A DNA stretch of 58,954 bases from Anaerolineaceae bacterium (GTDB lineage: Bacteria; Chloroflexota; Anaerolineae; Anaerolineales; Villigracilaceae), in assembly GCA_009885525.1 (NCBI GenBank), contig VFKN01000039.1:1-58954 (forward strand), written 5' to 3'. Positions 17,801-27,232 of this stretch are shown one piece after another; the first letter of the stretch is position 1; every line of letters starts with the position of its first letter. Made by a program: the position numbers and the translations under genes. Under the pieces are notes generated by a model. It searched no databases. It had not been told where the DNA came from and saw only the letters and a list, made by a program, of their open reading frames with translations.

Positions 17801-19522
17801 ATGGAAATCCTGTTTGATTTTTTCAGCCCGCCTGTTTTTCCCAACGACGAAGAGAAGACACGTTCCGCGTATTACGTTAACGCGACCACGTTGAGTTCCA
17901 TGTTCGTGCTCGCATTGCTGCTGATCGTGCGGATAAGTTCAGGAGACGGCACATCCTCCAATGCGACGCGCATCGTGATGGGAATGATTTTGGCACTGGG
18001 GATCATCTTTGTGCTGGAAAAAAATAATTACGTTAAACCAGCAAGTTATCTGCTGATCATAACCCTGTGGGCGGCCACCAGCGGGCTGGCCATTAACGGA
18101 AACGGCATAAAAGATATTGGCGCAATCAGTTACCTGGTGGTGATCGCATTAGCGGGTTTAATTCTCGGATACCGGGCCGGTCTGTGGCTGACCGCGCTTT
18201 CCGCGGCCAGCATCGCACTGCTGGCATACGCCGAGACCCAGGGAATGATCACTTACGATAACGAGCCGATTTTTAATGCGGCGCTCGAATTAACCGTCTT
18301 ATTGGTGATCAATGCAATATTCATCTATTTGACGATCCACAGTTTGCAGGCAGCGATTAAACAAGCAAAGGAAAAGTCGAACGATCTTGAAAAAAGCAAC
18401 CATGAATTATTAAAACTGCAAGGGTCGCTCGAGGACAAGGTTAAAGAAAGAACCAACAACCTGCTCAAAGCAAACAACGAAAACAAACGGCGCGCCGCGC
18501 AATTCCAAACGGTGACGCAGATCACCCAAAAGATCGCCTCGGAACGCGACCTGGATACGCTGTTGTCAATCATCACAGAAGTTATCAGCACACAATTCAA
18601 TTACTACCATGTAGCCATCTACCTGAACGACGACAGGCAGGAGTATACGATCTTAAGCGCGACCAACAGTGAAAAAGGGGAACACATGCTGGAACGCGGG
18701 CATAAATTACAAATCGGACAAACCGGCATGGTAGGCTATGTGGCAAAGACGGGCAGCTTCCGCCTGGCGATGGATATAAAGGCGGATGCTATGTATTACG
18801 GAGCAGACCTCGTGGAAACGCGTTCCGAACTGACCCTGCCGCTCAGGGCCGGCAACCAGATCACCGGCGTACTGGATGTGCAAAGTAAAGAGACCAACGC
18901 TTTCGACCAGGCAGATGTTGAAGCACTAAACGCGCTTGCCAACCAGATCATGATCGCGATTCAGAATACGCGCTTGTTCGCCGAAACGCAAACAGCGCTT
19001 GCAGAAAGCCAGCTGCTGTATGGTACGGTTGTAAAACAAACCTGGAAAGCCAACGTGCAAACCAACCCGCAGATCGGGTATCGCTACACAGGCGTAAAGC
19101 CGGTTCCACTGACCAAAGAGGTATTCACACCTGAAATTAGCGAAGCCCTGGAAAATGGCGACATTGCCGTCACGCATCCGAGCAGAAGAAAAGACGGGAA
19201 CGCGCTCGCAGTTCCGCTTAAACTGCGCGAGTCGACGATCGGCGTTATTAATATTAAATTACCAACAGACACAGAAATCGGGGAGGATGAAATCGATATT
19301 GTGCGCGCAGCATCACAGCATATTGCAATTGCGCTTGAAAACGCCTCGCTGCTGGAAGAGTCACAGCGGCGCGCAAAACGCGAACAAACCATCAGTGAAA
19401 TGTCCGGAAAAATAAGTTCGGGAACAGAAATTGAGACCATTCTGAAAACCGCCATTCGGGAGCTGGGAGCCCAAATCGGCGGCGCCCAGATCTCGATCGA
19501 AATCGGGAGTGAGAATGAGTAG
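17801..19522 (+). CDS. six-helix membrane GAF sensor, no output domain
   Basis: The 573-residue protein starts with a hallmark leader, FFSPPVFPNDEEKTRSAYY, shared in form with the gene at 22469 (LFSPPLFKNEED). About six helices lie between residues 25 and 180, then a long coiled coil ending LEDKVKERTNNLLKA. The GAF at about 235-395 has YYHVAIYLND and ATNSEKGEHML. It has lost the NNPD part of the signature, reading YYGADLVETRSELTLPL, a two-residue shortening. The linker holds KQTWKANVQTNPQIGYRYTG, followed by the half GAF (VPLKLRESTIGVI to IAIALENASLLEES) and tail. The end overlaps the next gene by 8 nt. Confidence 0.83.
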   Translation: MEILFDFFSPPVFPNDEEKTRSAYYVNATTLSSMFVLALLLIVRISSGDGTSSNATRIVMGMILALGIIFVLEKNNYVKPASYLLIITLWAATSGLAINGNGIKDIGAISYLVVIALAGLILGYRAGLWLTALSAASIALLAYAETQGMITYDNEPIFNAALELTVLLVINAIFIYLTIHSLQAAIKQAKEKSNDLEKSNHELLKLQGSLEDKVKERTNNLLKANNENKRRAAQFQTVTQITQKIASERDLDTLLSIITEVISTQFNYYHVAIYLNDDRQEYTILSATNSEKGEHMLERGHKLQIGQTGMVGYVAKTGSFRLAMDIKADAMYYGADLVETRSELTLPLRAGNQITGVLDVQSKETNAFDQADVEALNALANQIMIAIQNTRLFAETQTALAESQLLYGTVVKQTWKANVQTNPQIGYRYTGVKPVPLTKEVFTPEISEALENGDIAVTHPSRRKDGNALAVPLKLRESTIGVINIKLPTDTEIGEDEIDIVRAASQHIAIALENASLLEESQRRAKREQTISEMSGKISSGTEIETILKTAIRELGAQIGGAQISIEIGSENE

Positions 19523-22460
19523 CCAGATATTCAGCACTTCGCCGGGACGTACATCCACCCCAAACGAGCGGCATATCCGTAACGCCTATGCGGCAATCAT
19601 CATCCTGATCGCCGCGATCATACCGACAGCCGGGTTGTTTGGATATTTCGGCTATGTCAATCAGCAATGGCAGCCGCTGGTGATCGTGGGCGTGCTTCTG
19701 GTTGTCCTGTTCGTTGACATTGGTTTATCCGCCCTGATCCAAAGGGGCAGATCCAACCTGGCGATGATCATCTTAATGGCCAACTTTAATATTGTGGTGT
19801 TGACCACCGTATTATTGATAGAAGGTCTTGGCACTGTCATTGCTGTTGCAACGATCCTGATCATTATTTCGATAAGCAGCCTGACCCTGCCGCCGAGGTA
19901 TGCATTGCCGGGCGTACTTGCAGCCGCAACGGCCGGCCTCGGATTATTTCTGCTGGATGCCAGTTATCCGGGACAGCGCCTGGCCGTGCCCCAGATCGAA
20001 TTTTATGCACCCTACATTACCGCGTTGCTGGGAGTTGGTTTTATTGGGCTGGGAATGGGCGAATTCAACAGGCTAAGCCTGAGAATGAAAATCGCCCTGG
20101 GCATCCTAGCCACAGGCGCCGTAACGGTAGGCGTCCTTGTGGCGTTCGGCGTTAATCGCTCGAATATAATTACAAGTTATCTTTTACAGCAATATAAAAC
20201 TTCAAATACAGACAGTGTAAAAAAACAGGTCGCGAAGCAGGCTAAAAGCAGCGCCGAACAGACAAATGCGCTGTTCGCAATGCTGGTCAAGGATATTAAT
20301 ATTATTTCGGATTACCGGGCAGCCCTTGAAGAGCGGAAAGAAATTTTCAGCCAGGGAACATACTGGGATGCGAAAACCCGCCTCGTCCAATTACCCGGCG
20401 GTCAATACGGCAACGCCGCCACAGATCCTGCATCCATTTTCATCCCATCCACGATCGGGCTGAACGAAGCCATCCTGGCTGACTTAAGTACAACAGCTTA
20501 TTTCGATTTCTATGCATTAAATTATCTGAAAAGCCACCCGGAAGTCGTGTCTGTTTATTTTATTAGCAGTTCAGGCGCAACAACCTACTACCCCAATATT
20601 GATCTTGCCAACAACGTACCGCCTGACTTTGATCCGCGCACACAACCGTTTTATACCATCTCAGACCCTGTCGCCAGTTCAGGGCGTGAACCCCATTGGG
20701 TCAAAGCATACCAGGATCCAGCCGGACAGGGTCTGCTCGTTACGCTTTCCTCCCCCGTATATTTAAAAGACAACTTTCTGGGCGTGATGGGGATCGACAT
20801 CCAACTCGAATATTTTTCCAAACAAATTGCAAACACCCAAATCGGCGCAAGCGGATATGCATTTTTAGTGGATCAGGAGGGGCACATCCTTTTCATGCCG
20901 CCACAGGGGTATGCCCTCTTCGGGATGCAAGCAGAGAACATCGCTGTTAATGAATCACCCAAACAATCCATCATCGGAAAAGGCTCAGTTGATCTTCAAA
21001 AAGCAGTCACAAGGATGATCAACAGCCTGGCTGGAATTGAATCGATTCCAGTAAATAATGAAAATTTATATGTTGCTTTTGCACCGCTCGCCACGCCTAA
21101 TTACCGGCTTGGAATCATCGTACCGGAAAAGGAATTCACCGCCGACATTATTGCATCTGAAATTGAAATACAAAAACAAATTCAAAACACCCTGCAAGGA
21201 GTAACGATCATTCTCTTCGCCCTGTTCATCGGAGCCGTTGTCATCAGCCTGGTTATGGGTCAGGTGATCACCACTCCATTAATCCTCCTGACAAAAACAG
21301 TCGAGACGATCAGTAAAGGCAACCTGGCGGCGCGCGCGAATATAAATATAGAAGCAGGGGATGAAACAGGGGTGCTGGCGAGGGCATTTAATGCGATGGC
21401 AGAGCGGCTAAGTAAAAACCTAGCCACGCTTGAAGAACGCGTTACAGAACGTACCAACGAGCTGAAAGCAGCCAACGAAGGCAACGCCCGCCGCGCCAGC
21501 CAATTCGAATCGGTTGCGCATGTGGCGCGAACGATCAGTTCGACACAAACATTGGATACACTCCTGCCGCAGATTACAGAAACAATCTCGGCGGAATTCA
21601 ATTTCTATCATGTCGGTATTTTCCTGCTGGACAACCGCCGTGAATTTGCCATCCTAGTGGCGGCCAACAGCGAAGGCGGGCAAAGAATGCTGGCAAGAAA
21701 TCACCGCCTGCAAGTGGGAGCGACCGGCATTGTGGGTTACGTCACCAATGTCGGGCAACCGCGCGTTGCGCTGGATGTGGGCCTGGACGCGGAATATTTC
21801 AATAATCCAGACCTGCCGAATACGCACTCGGAGATCGCGCTGCCCCTGCGGATCGGCGCGGATATCTTTGGCGCATTAGACGTACAAAGCACGGAGCCCA
21901 ATGCGTTCCTACAGGAAGACATCAGCATCCTTTCCACACTGGCCGATCAGGTCAGCGTGGCCATTCAAAACGCGCGCTCCTACCAGCAAAGCAGCGCAGC
22001 GCTGCTCCAGGCCGAAAACGCCTCGTACCAACTAAGCGGACAACAATGGAAACGCTTCCTTTCAAACAAAATTGTGGAAGGATATTACTTTGACGGAATA
22101 GAGACAAAGACGATCAAGACCTCCGACAAGAATCGTCCGCATAACCTGGCCATTCCGCTGACCCTGCGCGGCTCACAAATTGGATTAATAAAACTAAGCG
22201 CTTTGGATCCAAACCGCGAGTGGACAGACGACGAAATCTCAATGATACAAACCGCCGCCGAGCGCACCGCACTGGCGCTTGAAAACGCACGCCTGCTGCT
22301 TGAATCGCAAAAACGGGCATCCAAGGAACGCACCATTGGTGAAATCTCTGCGAAGATCGGCAGGTTGACCAACCTTGAAAGCATACTTCAAACCGCCGTT
22401 CAAGAACTTGGCAATACCCTGCCCGGCGTAGACGTTGCCGTTCAATTCACGAAAGAGTAG
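19515..22460 (+). CDS. six-helix plus dCache-HAMP-GAF membrane sensor, no output domain
   Basis: ATG 19515 is preferred over GTG 19509 because GGGAG (19505-19509) then sits 5 nt upstream. The 981-residue protein has two input modules in series: about six membrane helices at about 20-185, then another helix (about 195-215), an extracytoplasmic double Cache domain (about 220-560; PFYTISDPVASSGREPHWVK, LLVTLSSPVYL, GYAFLVDQEGHILFM), a closing helix and HAMP. The GAF at about 670-825 is close to consensus (FYHVGIFLLD, AANSEGGQRML, YFNNPDLPNTHSEIALPL). The linker has SGQQWKRFLSNKIVEGYYFD, then the half GAF (ERTALALENARLLLES) and the tail GEISAKIGRLTNLESI. Confidence 0.84.
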   Translation: MSSQIFSTSPGRTSTPNERHIRNAYAAIIILIAAIIPTAGLFGYFGYVNQQWQPLVIVGVLLVVLFVDIGLSALIQRGRSNLAMIILMANFNIVVLTTVLLIEGLGTVIAVATILIIISISSLTLPPRYALPGVLAAATAGLGLFLLDASYPGQRLAVPQIEFYAPYITALLGVGFIGLGMGEFNRLSLRMKIALGILATGAVTVGVLVAFGVNRSNIITSYLLQQYKTSNTDSVKKQVAKQAKSSAEQTNALFAMLVKDINIISDYRAALEERKEIFSQGTYWDAKTRLVQLPGGQYGNAATDPASIFIPSTIGLNEAILADLSTTAYFDFYALNYLKSHPEVVSVYFISSSGATTYYPNIDLANNVPPDFDPRTQPFYTISDPVASSGREPHWVKAYQDPAGQGLLVTLSSPVYLKDNFLGVMGIDIQLEYFSKQIANTQIGASGYAFLVDQEGHILFMPPQGYALFGMQAENIAVNESPKQSIIGKGSVDLQKAVTRMINSLAGIESIPVNNENLYVAFAPLATPNYRLGIIVPEKEFTADIIASEIEIQKQIQNTLQGVTIILFALFIGAVVISLVMGQVITTPLILLTKTVETISKGNLAARANINIEAGDETGVLARAFNAMAERLSKNLATLEERVTERTNELKAANEGNARRASQFESVAHVARTISSTQTLDTLLPQITETISAEFNFYHVGIFLLDNRREFAILVAANSEGGQRMLARNHRLQVGATGIVGYVTNVGQPRVALDVGLDAEYFNNPDLPNTHSEIALPLRIGADIFGALDVQSTEPNAFLQEDISILSTLADQVSVAIQNARSYQQSSAALLQAENASYQLSGQQWKRFLSNKIVEGYYFDGIETKTIKTSDKNRPHNLAIPLTLRGSQIGLIKLSALDPNREWTDDEISMIQTAAERTALALENARLLLESQKRASKERTIGEISAKIGRLTNLESILQTAVQELGNTLPGVDVAVQFTKE

Positions 22461-22468
22461 GAGACTGA

Positions 22469-24199
22469 ATGATCCAAAGATTATTTAGCCCGCCATTATT
22501 TAAAAACGAAGAAGACAATTTCCGCGCAAAATTTATCAACGGTTTTGCCTGGGCTGTGGCTGTATTGCTTTCGATCGTCGAAATAACATATCTATTGACG
22601 CCGATAGATGTCAACACCATTTCAACGCTCATTGTAATAGCAGCCCTAATTCTGGTTATATTCTCGTCGCTCTATGTTTTACGCAAAGGTAACCTGAACT
22701 TAAGCGGAGCGATCATTGTGGTGCTTGGCTGGCTGGGATTGGGAATACAGGCGTATACTGCAGACGGCGTAAGAGATGTTGTCATCGTTGGTTATATTGC
22801 AATTAGTCTGCTTGCCAGCATCATCATTAACTGGCGCGTCGGCAGCATTATTATGATCCTCAGCGTTGCGGCAATCTGGACACTGGCGCTTCTCGAAGCG
22901 AACGGATTCTTAATCCCGCGTTTTCAAGAGCCAATCACATTTTCGCGCGATCTCTCATTTGTATTCATAGCAGTTGCGGTATTGATCTACTTCAGCACAA
23001 CCAGTTTACGAGAGGCAATCGTTCGAGCAAACAAAAGCGAAGAAAGCCTGCTCGATTCAAACGCGAGTCTGCAAGCGGTCAACCAAACCCTGGAAGAACG
23101 CGTTAATCAACGCACAGCGGAGTTGGAAAAATCAAACCAGCGGTATGAAAGACGGGCGCGCCAGTTTGAAGCGATCGCACAGGTCACGCGCGTAATCGCC
23201 GCGATTCAAGACATGGACACATTACTTCCCTACATTACCCAGGTGATCAGCGAGCAATTCGATGTCTACCACACAGGCATCTTTTTAGTGGATAGTCAAC
23301 GCGAATACGCGGTCCTACGCGCGGCGAACAGCGACGGCGGCAGAAAAATGATCGCGCGCGAGCATAAATTACGGATCGGACAAACCGGCATTGTGGGCTT
23401 TGTCACCGCAACCGGGAAGCCGCGCATCGCCCTCGACGTAGGTACAGATGCCGCCTACTTTGATAACCCGGATATGCCCAACACCCATTCAGAGATCGCT
23501 CTGCCGCTACGTTACGCCGGTGAGGTTATCGGCGCACTGGATGTGCAAAGCACGGAAACAAACGCCTTTATACAGGAAGATATCGAAGTGTTGCTAACAT
23601 TGGCAGACCAGGTTTCTGCCACCATCAAAAATGCGATCATCCTCGAAGAAATGCGCGCTGAGATCAGCGAATATCAACAATCAGCCGGAGAAAGCACACG
23701 AGAAGCATGGAAAGTGATGCGCCCCAAATCTTTAGGGCTGGGCTTCGAATTCAGCGAATCGATCCTGCGGCCGCTCGAAAAGCCATTGGAAGGCGAACAC
23801 ATTCAAGATGCGATCGCGCAAAACAAAACCATTTTATATAACCCTGAAAACGCAGGCTCAAACCTTGCAATCCCAATCCGACTGCGCGGAAAGGTAATCG
23901 GCATTATCAATTTACGCGCAAATAATAATTACAGGCTGACGAGTGATGATACGGAGATCATCGAGGCGGTCACGGAGCGCCTATCGCTGGCGATGGAAAC
24001 GGCAAGTTTGCTGCAAGCCACGCAACACCGCGCGGATATTGAACGCATTACCACGGATATTTCAACAAAGATCAGTTCCTCCTCGCGCTTCGAGACGATC
24101 CTTCAAACCGCTGCGCAGGAACTCAGCCGCGCGCTGGGCGGCTCGGATGTGATCGTGCAGATCGAACCGAACTCGATCGAATTAGTCCAGGCAGACTAA
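22469..24199 (+). CDS. six-helix membrane GAF sensor, no output domain
   Basis: The ATG follows AGGAG closely and lies 8 nt after the previous stop. The 576-residue protein repeats the plan of the gene at 17801: a PP-x-F leader, about six helices between residues 25 and 190, and a coiled coil with LEERVNQRTAELEKSN. The GAF at about 235-395 reads VYHTGIFLVD, AANSDGGRKMI and YFDNPDMPNTHSEIALPL. The linker has STREAWKVMRPKSLGLGFEF; the half GAF reads AIPIRLRGKVIGIINL to LSLAMETASLLQAT, where MET replaces the usual LEN. The tail TDISTKISSSSRFETI follows. It pairs with the gene after it as the 17801 gene pairs with the one at 19515. Confidence 0.83.
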   Translation: MIQRLFSPPLFKNEEDNFRAKFINGFAWAVAVLLSIVEITYLLTPIDVNTISTLIVIAALILVIFSSLYVLRKGNLNLSGAIIVVLGWLGLGIQAYTADGVRDVVIVGYIAISLLASIIINWRVGSIIMILSVAAIWTLALLEANGFLIPRFQEPITFSRDLSFVFIAVAVLIYFSTTSLREAIVRANKSEESLLDSNASLQAVNQTLEERVNQRTAELEKSNQRYERRARQFEAIAQVTRVIAAIQDMDTLLPYITQVISEQFDVYHTGIFLVDSQREYAVLRAANSDGGRKMIAREHKLRIGQTGIVGFVTATGKPRIALDVGTDAAYFDNPDMPNTHSEIALPLRYAGEVIGALDVQSTETNAFIQEDIEVLLTLADQVSATIKNAIILEEMRAEISEYQQSAGESTREAWKVMRPKSLGLGFEFSESILRPLEKPLEGEHIQDAIAQNKTILYNPENAGSNLAIPIRLRGKVIGIINLRANNNYRLTSDDTEIIEAVTERLSLAMETASLLQATQHRADIERITTDISTKISSSSRFETILQTAAQELSRALGGSDVIVQIEPNSIELVQAD

Positions 24200-24205
24200 A
24201 CCAAA

Positions 24206-27085
24206 ATGAAAAATTTGCTTTCAAGAACAGCCCTTGACGAAACCTCTGAGCGCCTGCGCGCCGGTAATGCCCTGCGTACGGCAGTTGTCATCTTAATTGT
24301 ATTGGTGGTTTTCGATGTTTTCTCCACCTCCAATTACTTGAATAACCGGATTCCCACGCAGATGTACGCCATGCTCTTATCGTATGCGGCTACACTCTCC
24401 ACATTGTTTTGCATGTGGCTGATCCGCCGGAGCATGGTTAATATCGGGGTGTGGGGCTTGATCCTGATCAATCTTACCGCGCTGCTGTTATCGCCCCTGC
24501 TAGGCAGCGGGTTGGGAGTCATCTACGCAGTTACAGCTGTAATGATTACCGCAGTGATCGCAGGGCAGGGACTCGAAGCCCGTTATCTTCTGCGGGCCTA
24601 CGCGATAGGTGTTATATCCGCTATAGCCATCATCCTGCTTGATTTCTCCCTTCCAGCAAGCAGCGCTACGACTTCAAATACAGGCTTCACCTATATTATT
24701 TTATCCGGGCTCTTGCTGGCGCTGGTATTTGTGATTATCCGCCAAGCCTGGACTGGCAGCTTGCGCACCAAACTTTTGGTTAGTGTTATTACTTTAACCG
24801 TAATCTCCATTGGAACACTGGCAGCCACTAACTACTATTACAGTCGAACCAATCTCACAAATAATGCGGGAATCGGCCTCAAATCGCTGGCAAATTCACA
24901 GGCTGCGTCGATTAGCAGTGTGTTGATCCAGGAAGCCCACCTTATACAATCCTTCGACTTGAGTAAACTTGTTCAGGATCGAGTGGATGAGGTCAATGCA
25001 TTTTATGGTTCCGATCTATTGTTCAAGGCTGCCAACCTCGAGCGAATCCAGGTGCTGGATCAGCAATGGCGAGCCGCTAATGCCGGCAATAATGACAACG
25101 ACCCGCTTGTACGCAAAACACTCAATAGCGTGGTGTCTTCGGAATTACGCGAATTTAGAGAAACGTTTCCAGAGAACACCGAGGTATTTGTAACCGACAA
25201 GTATGGAGCTTTGATCGCCGCAACCAATCGCACCTCGGATTATTACCAGGCGGATGAAGATTGGTGGCAAGCCGCCTACAATAACGGAAAAGGCGCGGTT
25301 TATTTTGGTCAACCCGAATTCGACGAGAGCAGTAAAACATTCGGAATCATTTTGGCAGTGCCTATCGTAGGGCATGGCACAAATGAGGTGACTGGCGTGA
25401 TGCGTACCACAATCAACATAGACGCAATATTGGCCATATTAAACGTAGGCGTACTAGGCGGCACGGGCCATACCGACCTGTATCTCCCAGGTGGTCAGGT
25501 AATATCTTCTAAACACCAGCAAGGTCTTGAAGCGGCAGACCCTCAAGCACTGGCACATCTCAGCGCACTGGTTGGTAACACTGCTTATGATACTTTCACA
25601 TACGATGGCACGCCCAGCGTGGTAAGCGCTGCCCAGGTTAGCTCAACAGATCCGCAAGTACAGTCTGCGATCAAAAATCTAGGCTGGACGCTCATCGTCA
25701 ATCAGAGTCAAGCGGATAGTCTAGCGCCGATAAGCCAACAAACCCAATCCACTTTATTAATCGCTCTGGCGATCCTGGCGGTTAGCGCCATAGTAGCAGC
25801 ATTTGTAGCTCAAACACTAACCAGCCCAATTGCGCGGCTTACAGCAGTTGCCGTAAAACTTGGAGAAGGTGACTTAACTGTACAAGCCGATACAACTTCC
25901 AAAGATGAAATCGGAACACTGGCAAGGGCGTTCAATGGCACAACATCGCAGATGCGCAACTTCATTAATTCACTTGAGGAGCGTGTGGCAGAGCGTACCG
26001 CCAACCTGGAGGCTGAACAACAACAAAGCGAAAAACGCGCCGAGGAACTCCAAGCCATCAGCGAAATTTCACAGATCATCACAAGCGAACAAAAACTTGA
26101 AACCCTGCTGCCGCTGATCACCCGGCTGGTCAGCGAACGTTTTGACTTTTATCACACCGGCATTTTTCTTATAGAGGAAACAAAACAATTTGCCGTACTG
26201 CAAGCCGCAAACAGTGAAGGCGGGGGAAGAATGCTGATACGCGGGCACAGACTCGAGTTGGGACACGGCATCGTAGGCTATGTTGCCAAAACAGGCATTC
26301 ACCGCATCGCGCTGGATGTGGGATTGGATTCTACCTACTTCAACAACCCCGATCTGCCGACTACCCGGTCTGAAATGGCACTGCCATTAAAAATACGCAA
26401 CCAGGTCATCGGCGCGCTGGATGTTCAAAGCGAAAAACCAAACGCATTCACCGAAAGCGATGCGAAGAACCTTAGTATTTTGACTGACCAGATTTCAATT
26501 GCCCTGGAGAACGCGCGGCTATTTGAAAGCACCCAGCAGACTTTGGATGAAATGCAGGCGTTGTACCGCCAAAACCTGCAGGAAAACTGGGCGGCGTTCA
26601 GCCTTGATGAAAATCTGGTTGGATATCATCAGACGATGAAAGGCGGAACAAAATTAAGAGAACCCATCGAATCCGATGAAATACGACAATCCATCAATCG
26701 CGGCACGACCTTGTTCTTCAATGGGAACGAAAATGCGCAAGAGACTACGGTCATCGTTCCCATCAAATTACGCGGACAGGTCATTGGAACGCTGAAGATC
26801 AAAGCGCCAACCACGGACCGTCAATGGACAAGCGATGAGGTCAACCTGATGGAAGCGATCTCTGAACGCCTTTCCATCGCACTTGAAAACGCGCGCCTGA
26901 TCCAGGAATCTCAGCGACAGGTGATCAAACAGCAAACCATCCGCGACATGACCGAGAAGATCAGCACTTCGATCAACCTTAAGAACGTATTGCAGATCGC
27001 AGTGGAAGAATTAGGGCGCATGATCCCCGGCTCGGAAGTTGTGCTTAAACTGACATCAAAAGACAGTCAAAGCAAGCAAGCGTAA
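24206..27085 (+). CDS. six-helix plus dCache-HAMP-GAF membrane sensor, no output domain
   Basis: The 959-residue protein starts 6 nt after the previous stop. About six helices (20-180) are followed by a helix at about 195-215 and an extracytoplasmic double Cache domain (about 220-515) with landmarks FVTDKYGALIAATNRTSDYY, DEDWWQAAYNNGKGAVYFG and LAVPIVGHGTNEVTGVM. A closing helix and a HAMP (TSPIARLTAVAVKLGEGDL) lead to a coiled coil (LEERVAERTANLEAEQQ). The GAF at about 620-780 has FYHTGIFLIE and AANSEGGGRML, and it is one residue shorter at LELGHGIVGYV, where the others read VGQTGIVGYV. The linker has QENWAAFSLDENLVGYHQT; the half GAF (SIALENARLIQES) and the tail MTEKISTSINLKNVL follow. Confidence 0.84.
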   Translation: MKNLLSRTALDETSERLRAGNALRTAVVILIVLVVFDVFSTSNYLNNRIPTQMYAMLLSYAATLSTLFCMWLIRRSMVNIGVWGLILINLTALLLSPLLGSGLGVIYAVTAVMITAVIAGQGLEARYLLRAYAIGVISAIAIILLDFSLPASSATTSNTGFTYIILSGLLLALVFVIIRQAWTGSLRTKLLVSVITLTVISIGTLAATNYYYSRTNLTNNAGIGLKSLANSQAASISSVLIQEAHLIQSFDLSKLVQDRVDEVNAFYGSDLLFKAANLERIQVLDQQWRAANAGNNDNDPLVRKTLNSVVSSELREFRETFPENTEVFVTDKYGALIAATNRTSDYYQADEDWWQAAYNNGKGAVYFGQPEFDESSKTFGIILAVPIVGHGTNEVTGVMRTTINIDAILAILNVGVLGGTGHTDLYLPGGQVISSKHQQGLEAADPQALAHLSALVGNTAYDTFTYDGTPSVVSAAQVSSTDPQVQSAIKNLGWTLIVNQSQADSLAPISQQTQSTLLIALAILAVSAIVAAFVAQTLTSPIARLTAVAVKLGEGDLTVQADTTSKDEIGTLARAFNGTTSQMRNFINSLEERVAERTANLEAEQQQSEKRAEELQAISEISQIITSEQKLETLLPLITRLVSERFDFYHTGIFLIEETKQFAVLQAANSEGGGRMLIRGHRLELGHGIVGYVAKTGIHRIALDVGLDSTYFNNPDLPTTRSEMALPLKIRNQVIGALDVQSEKPNAFTESDAKNLSILTDQISIALENARLFESTQQTLDEMQALYRQNLQENWAAFSLDENLVGYHQTMKGGTKLREPIESDEIRQSINRGTTLFFNGNENAQETTVIVPIKLRGQVIGTLKIKAPTTDRQWTSDEVNLMEAISERLSIALENARLIQESQRQVIKQQTIRDMTEKISTSINLKNVLQIAVEELGRMIPGSEVVLKLTSKDSQSKQA

Positions 27086-27097
27086 AAGGAGATTTTT

Positions 27098-27229
27098 ATG
27101 ATTACAGTTTTTAATTTATCCCGAACGTTTACGGCAGAACTATACCTTGTTGCGTCTCCAAATCTGAAATCTATTTTTAGCAGTGGATCTTGTGAGCAAA
27201 CCGAACTCCAAAATTCAGGAAGGTATTAA
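27098..27229 (+). CDS. small hypothetical protein, 43 residues
   Basis: An ATG at 27098 follows AAAAGGAG with suitable spacing, the strongest ribosome-binding site in this part of the block. It opens a frame of 43 codons ending TAA at 27227-27229, four bases before the next sensor's ATG. The product begins MITVFNLSRTFTAEL and ends with a polar stretch containing one cysteine (SSGSCEQTELQNSGRY). It fills almost the whole 147-bp gap, which is unusually wide for this array. It resembles nothing I recognise. It may be a genuine small protein, a leader that couples translation to the next gene, or a decayed piece of an array member. Confidence 0.35.
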   Translation: MITVFNLSRTFTAELYLVASPNLKSIFSSGSCEQTELQNSGRY

Positions 27230-27232
27230 GAA

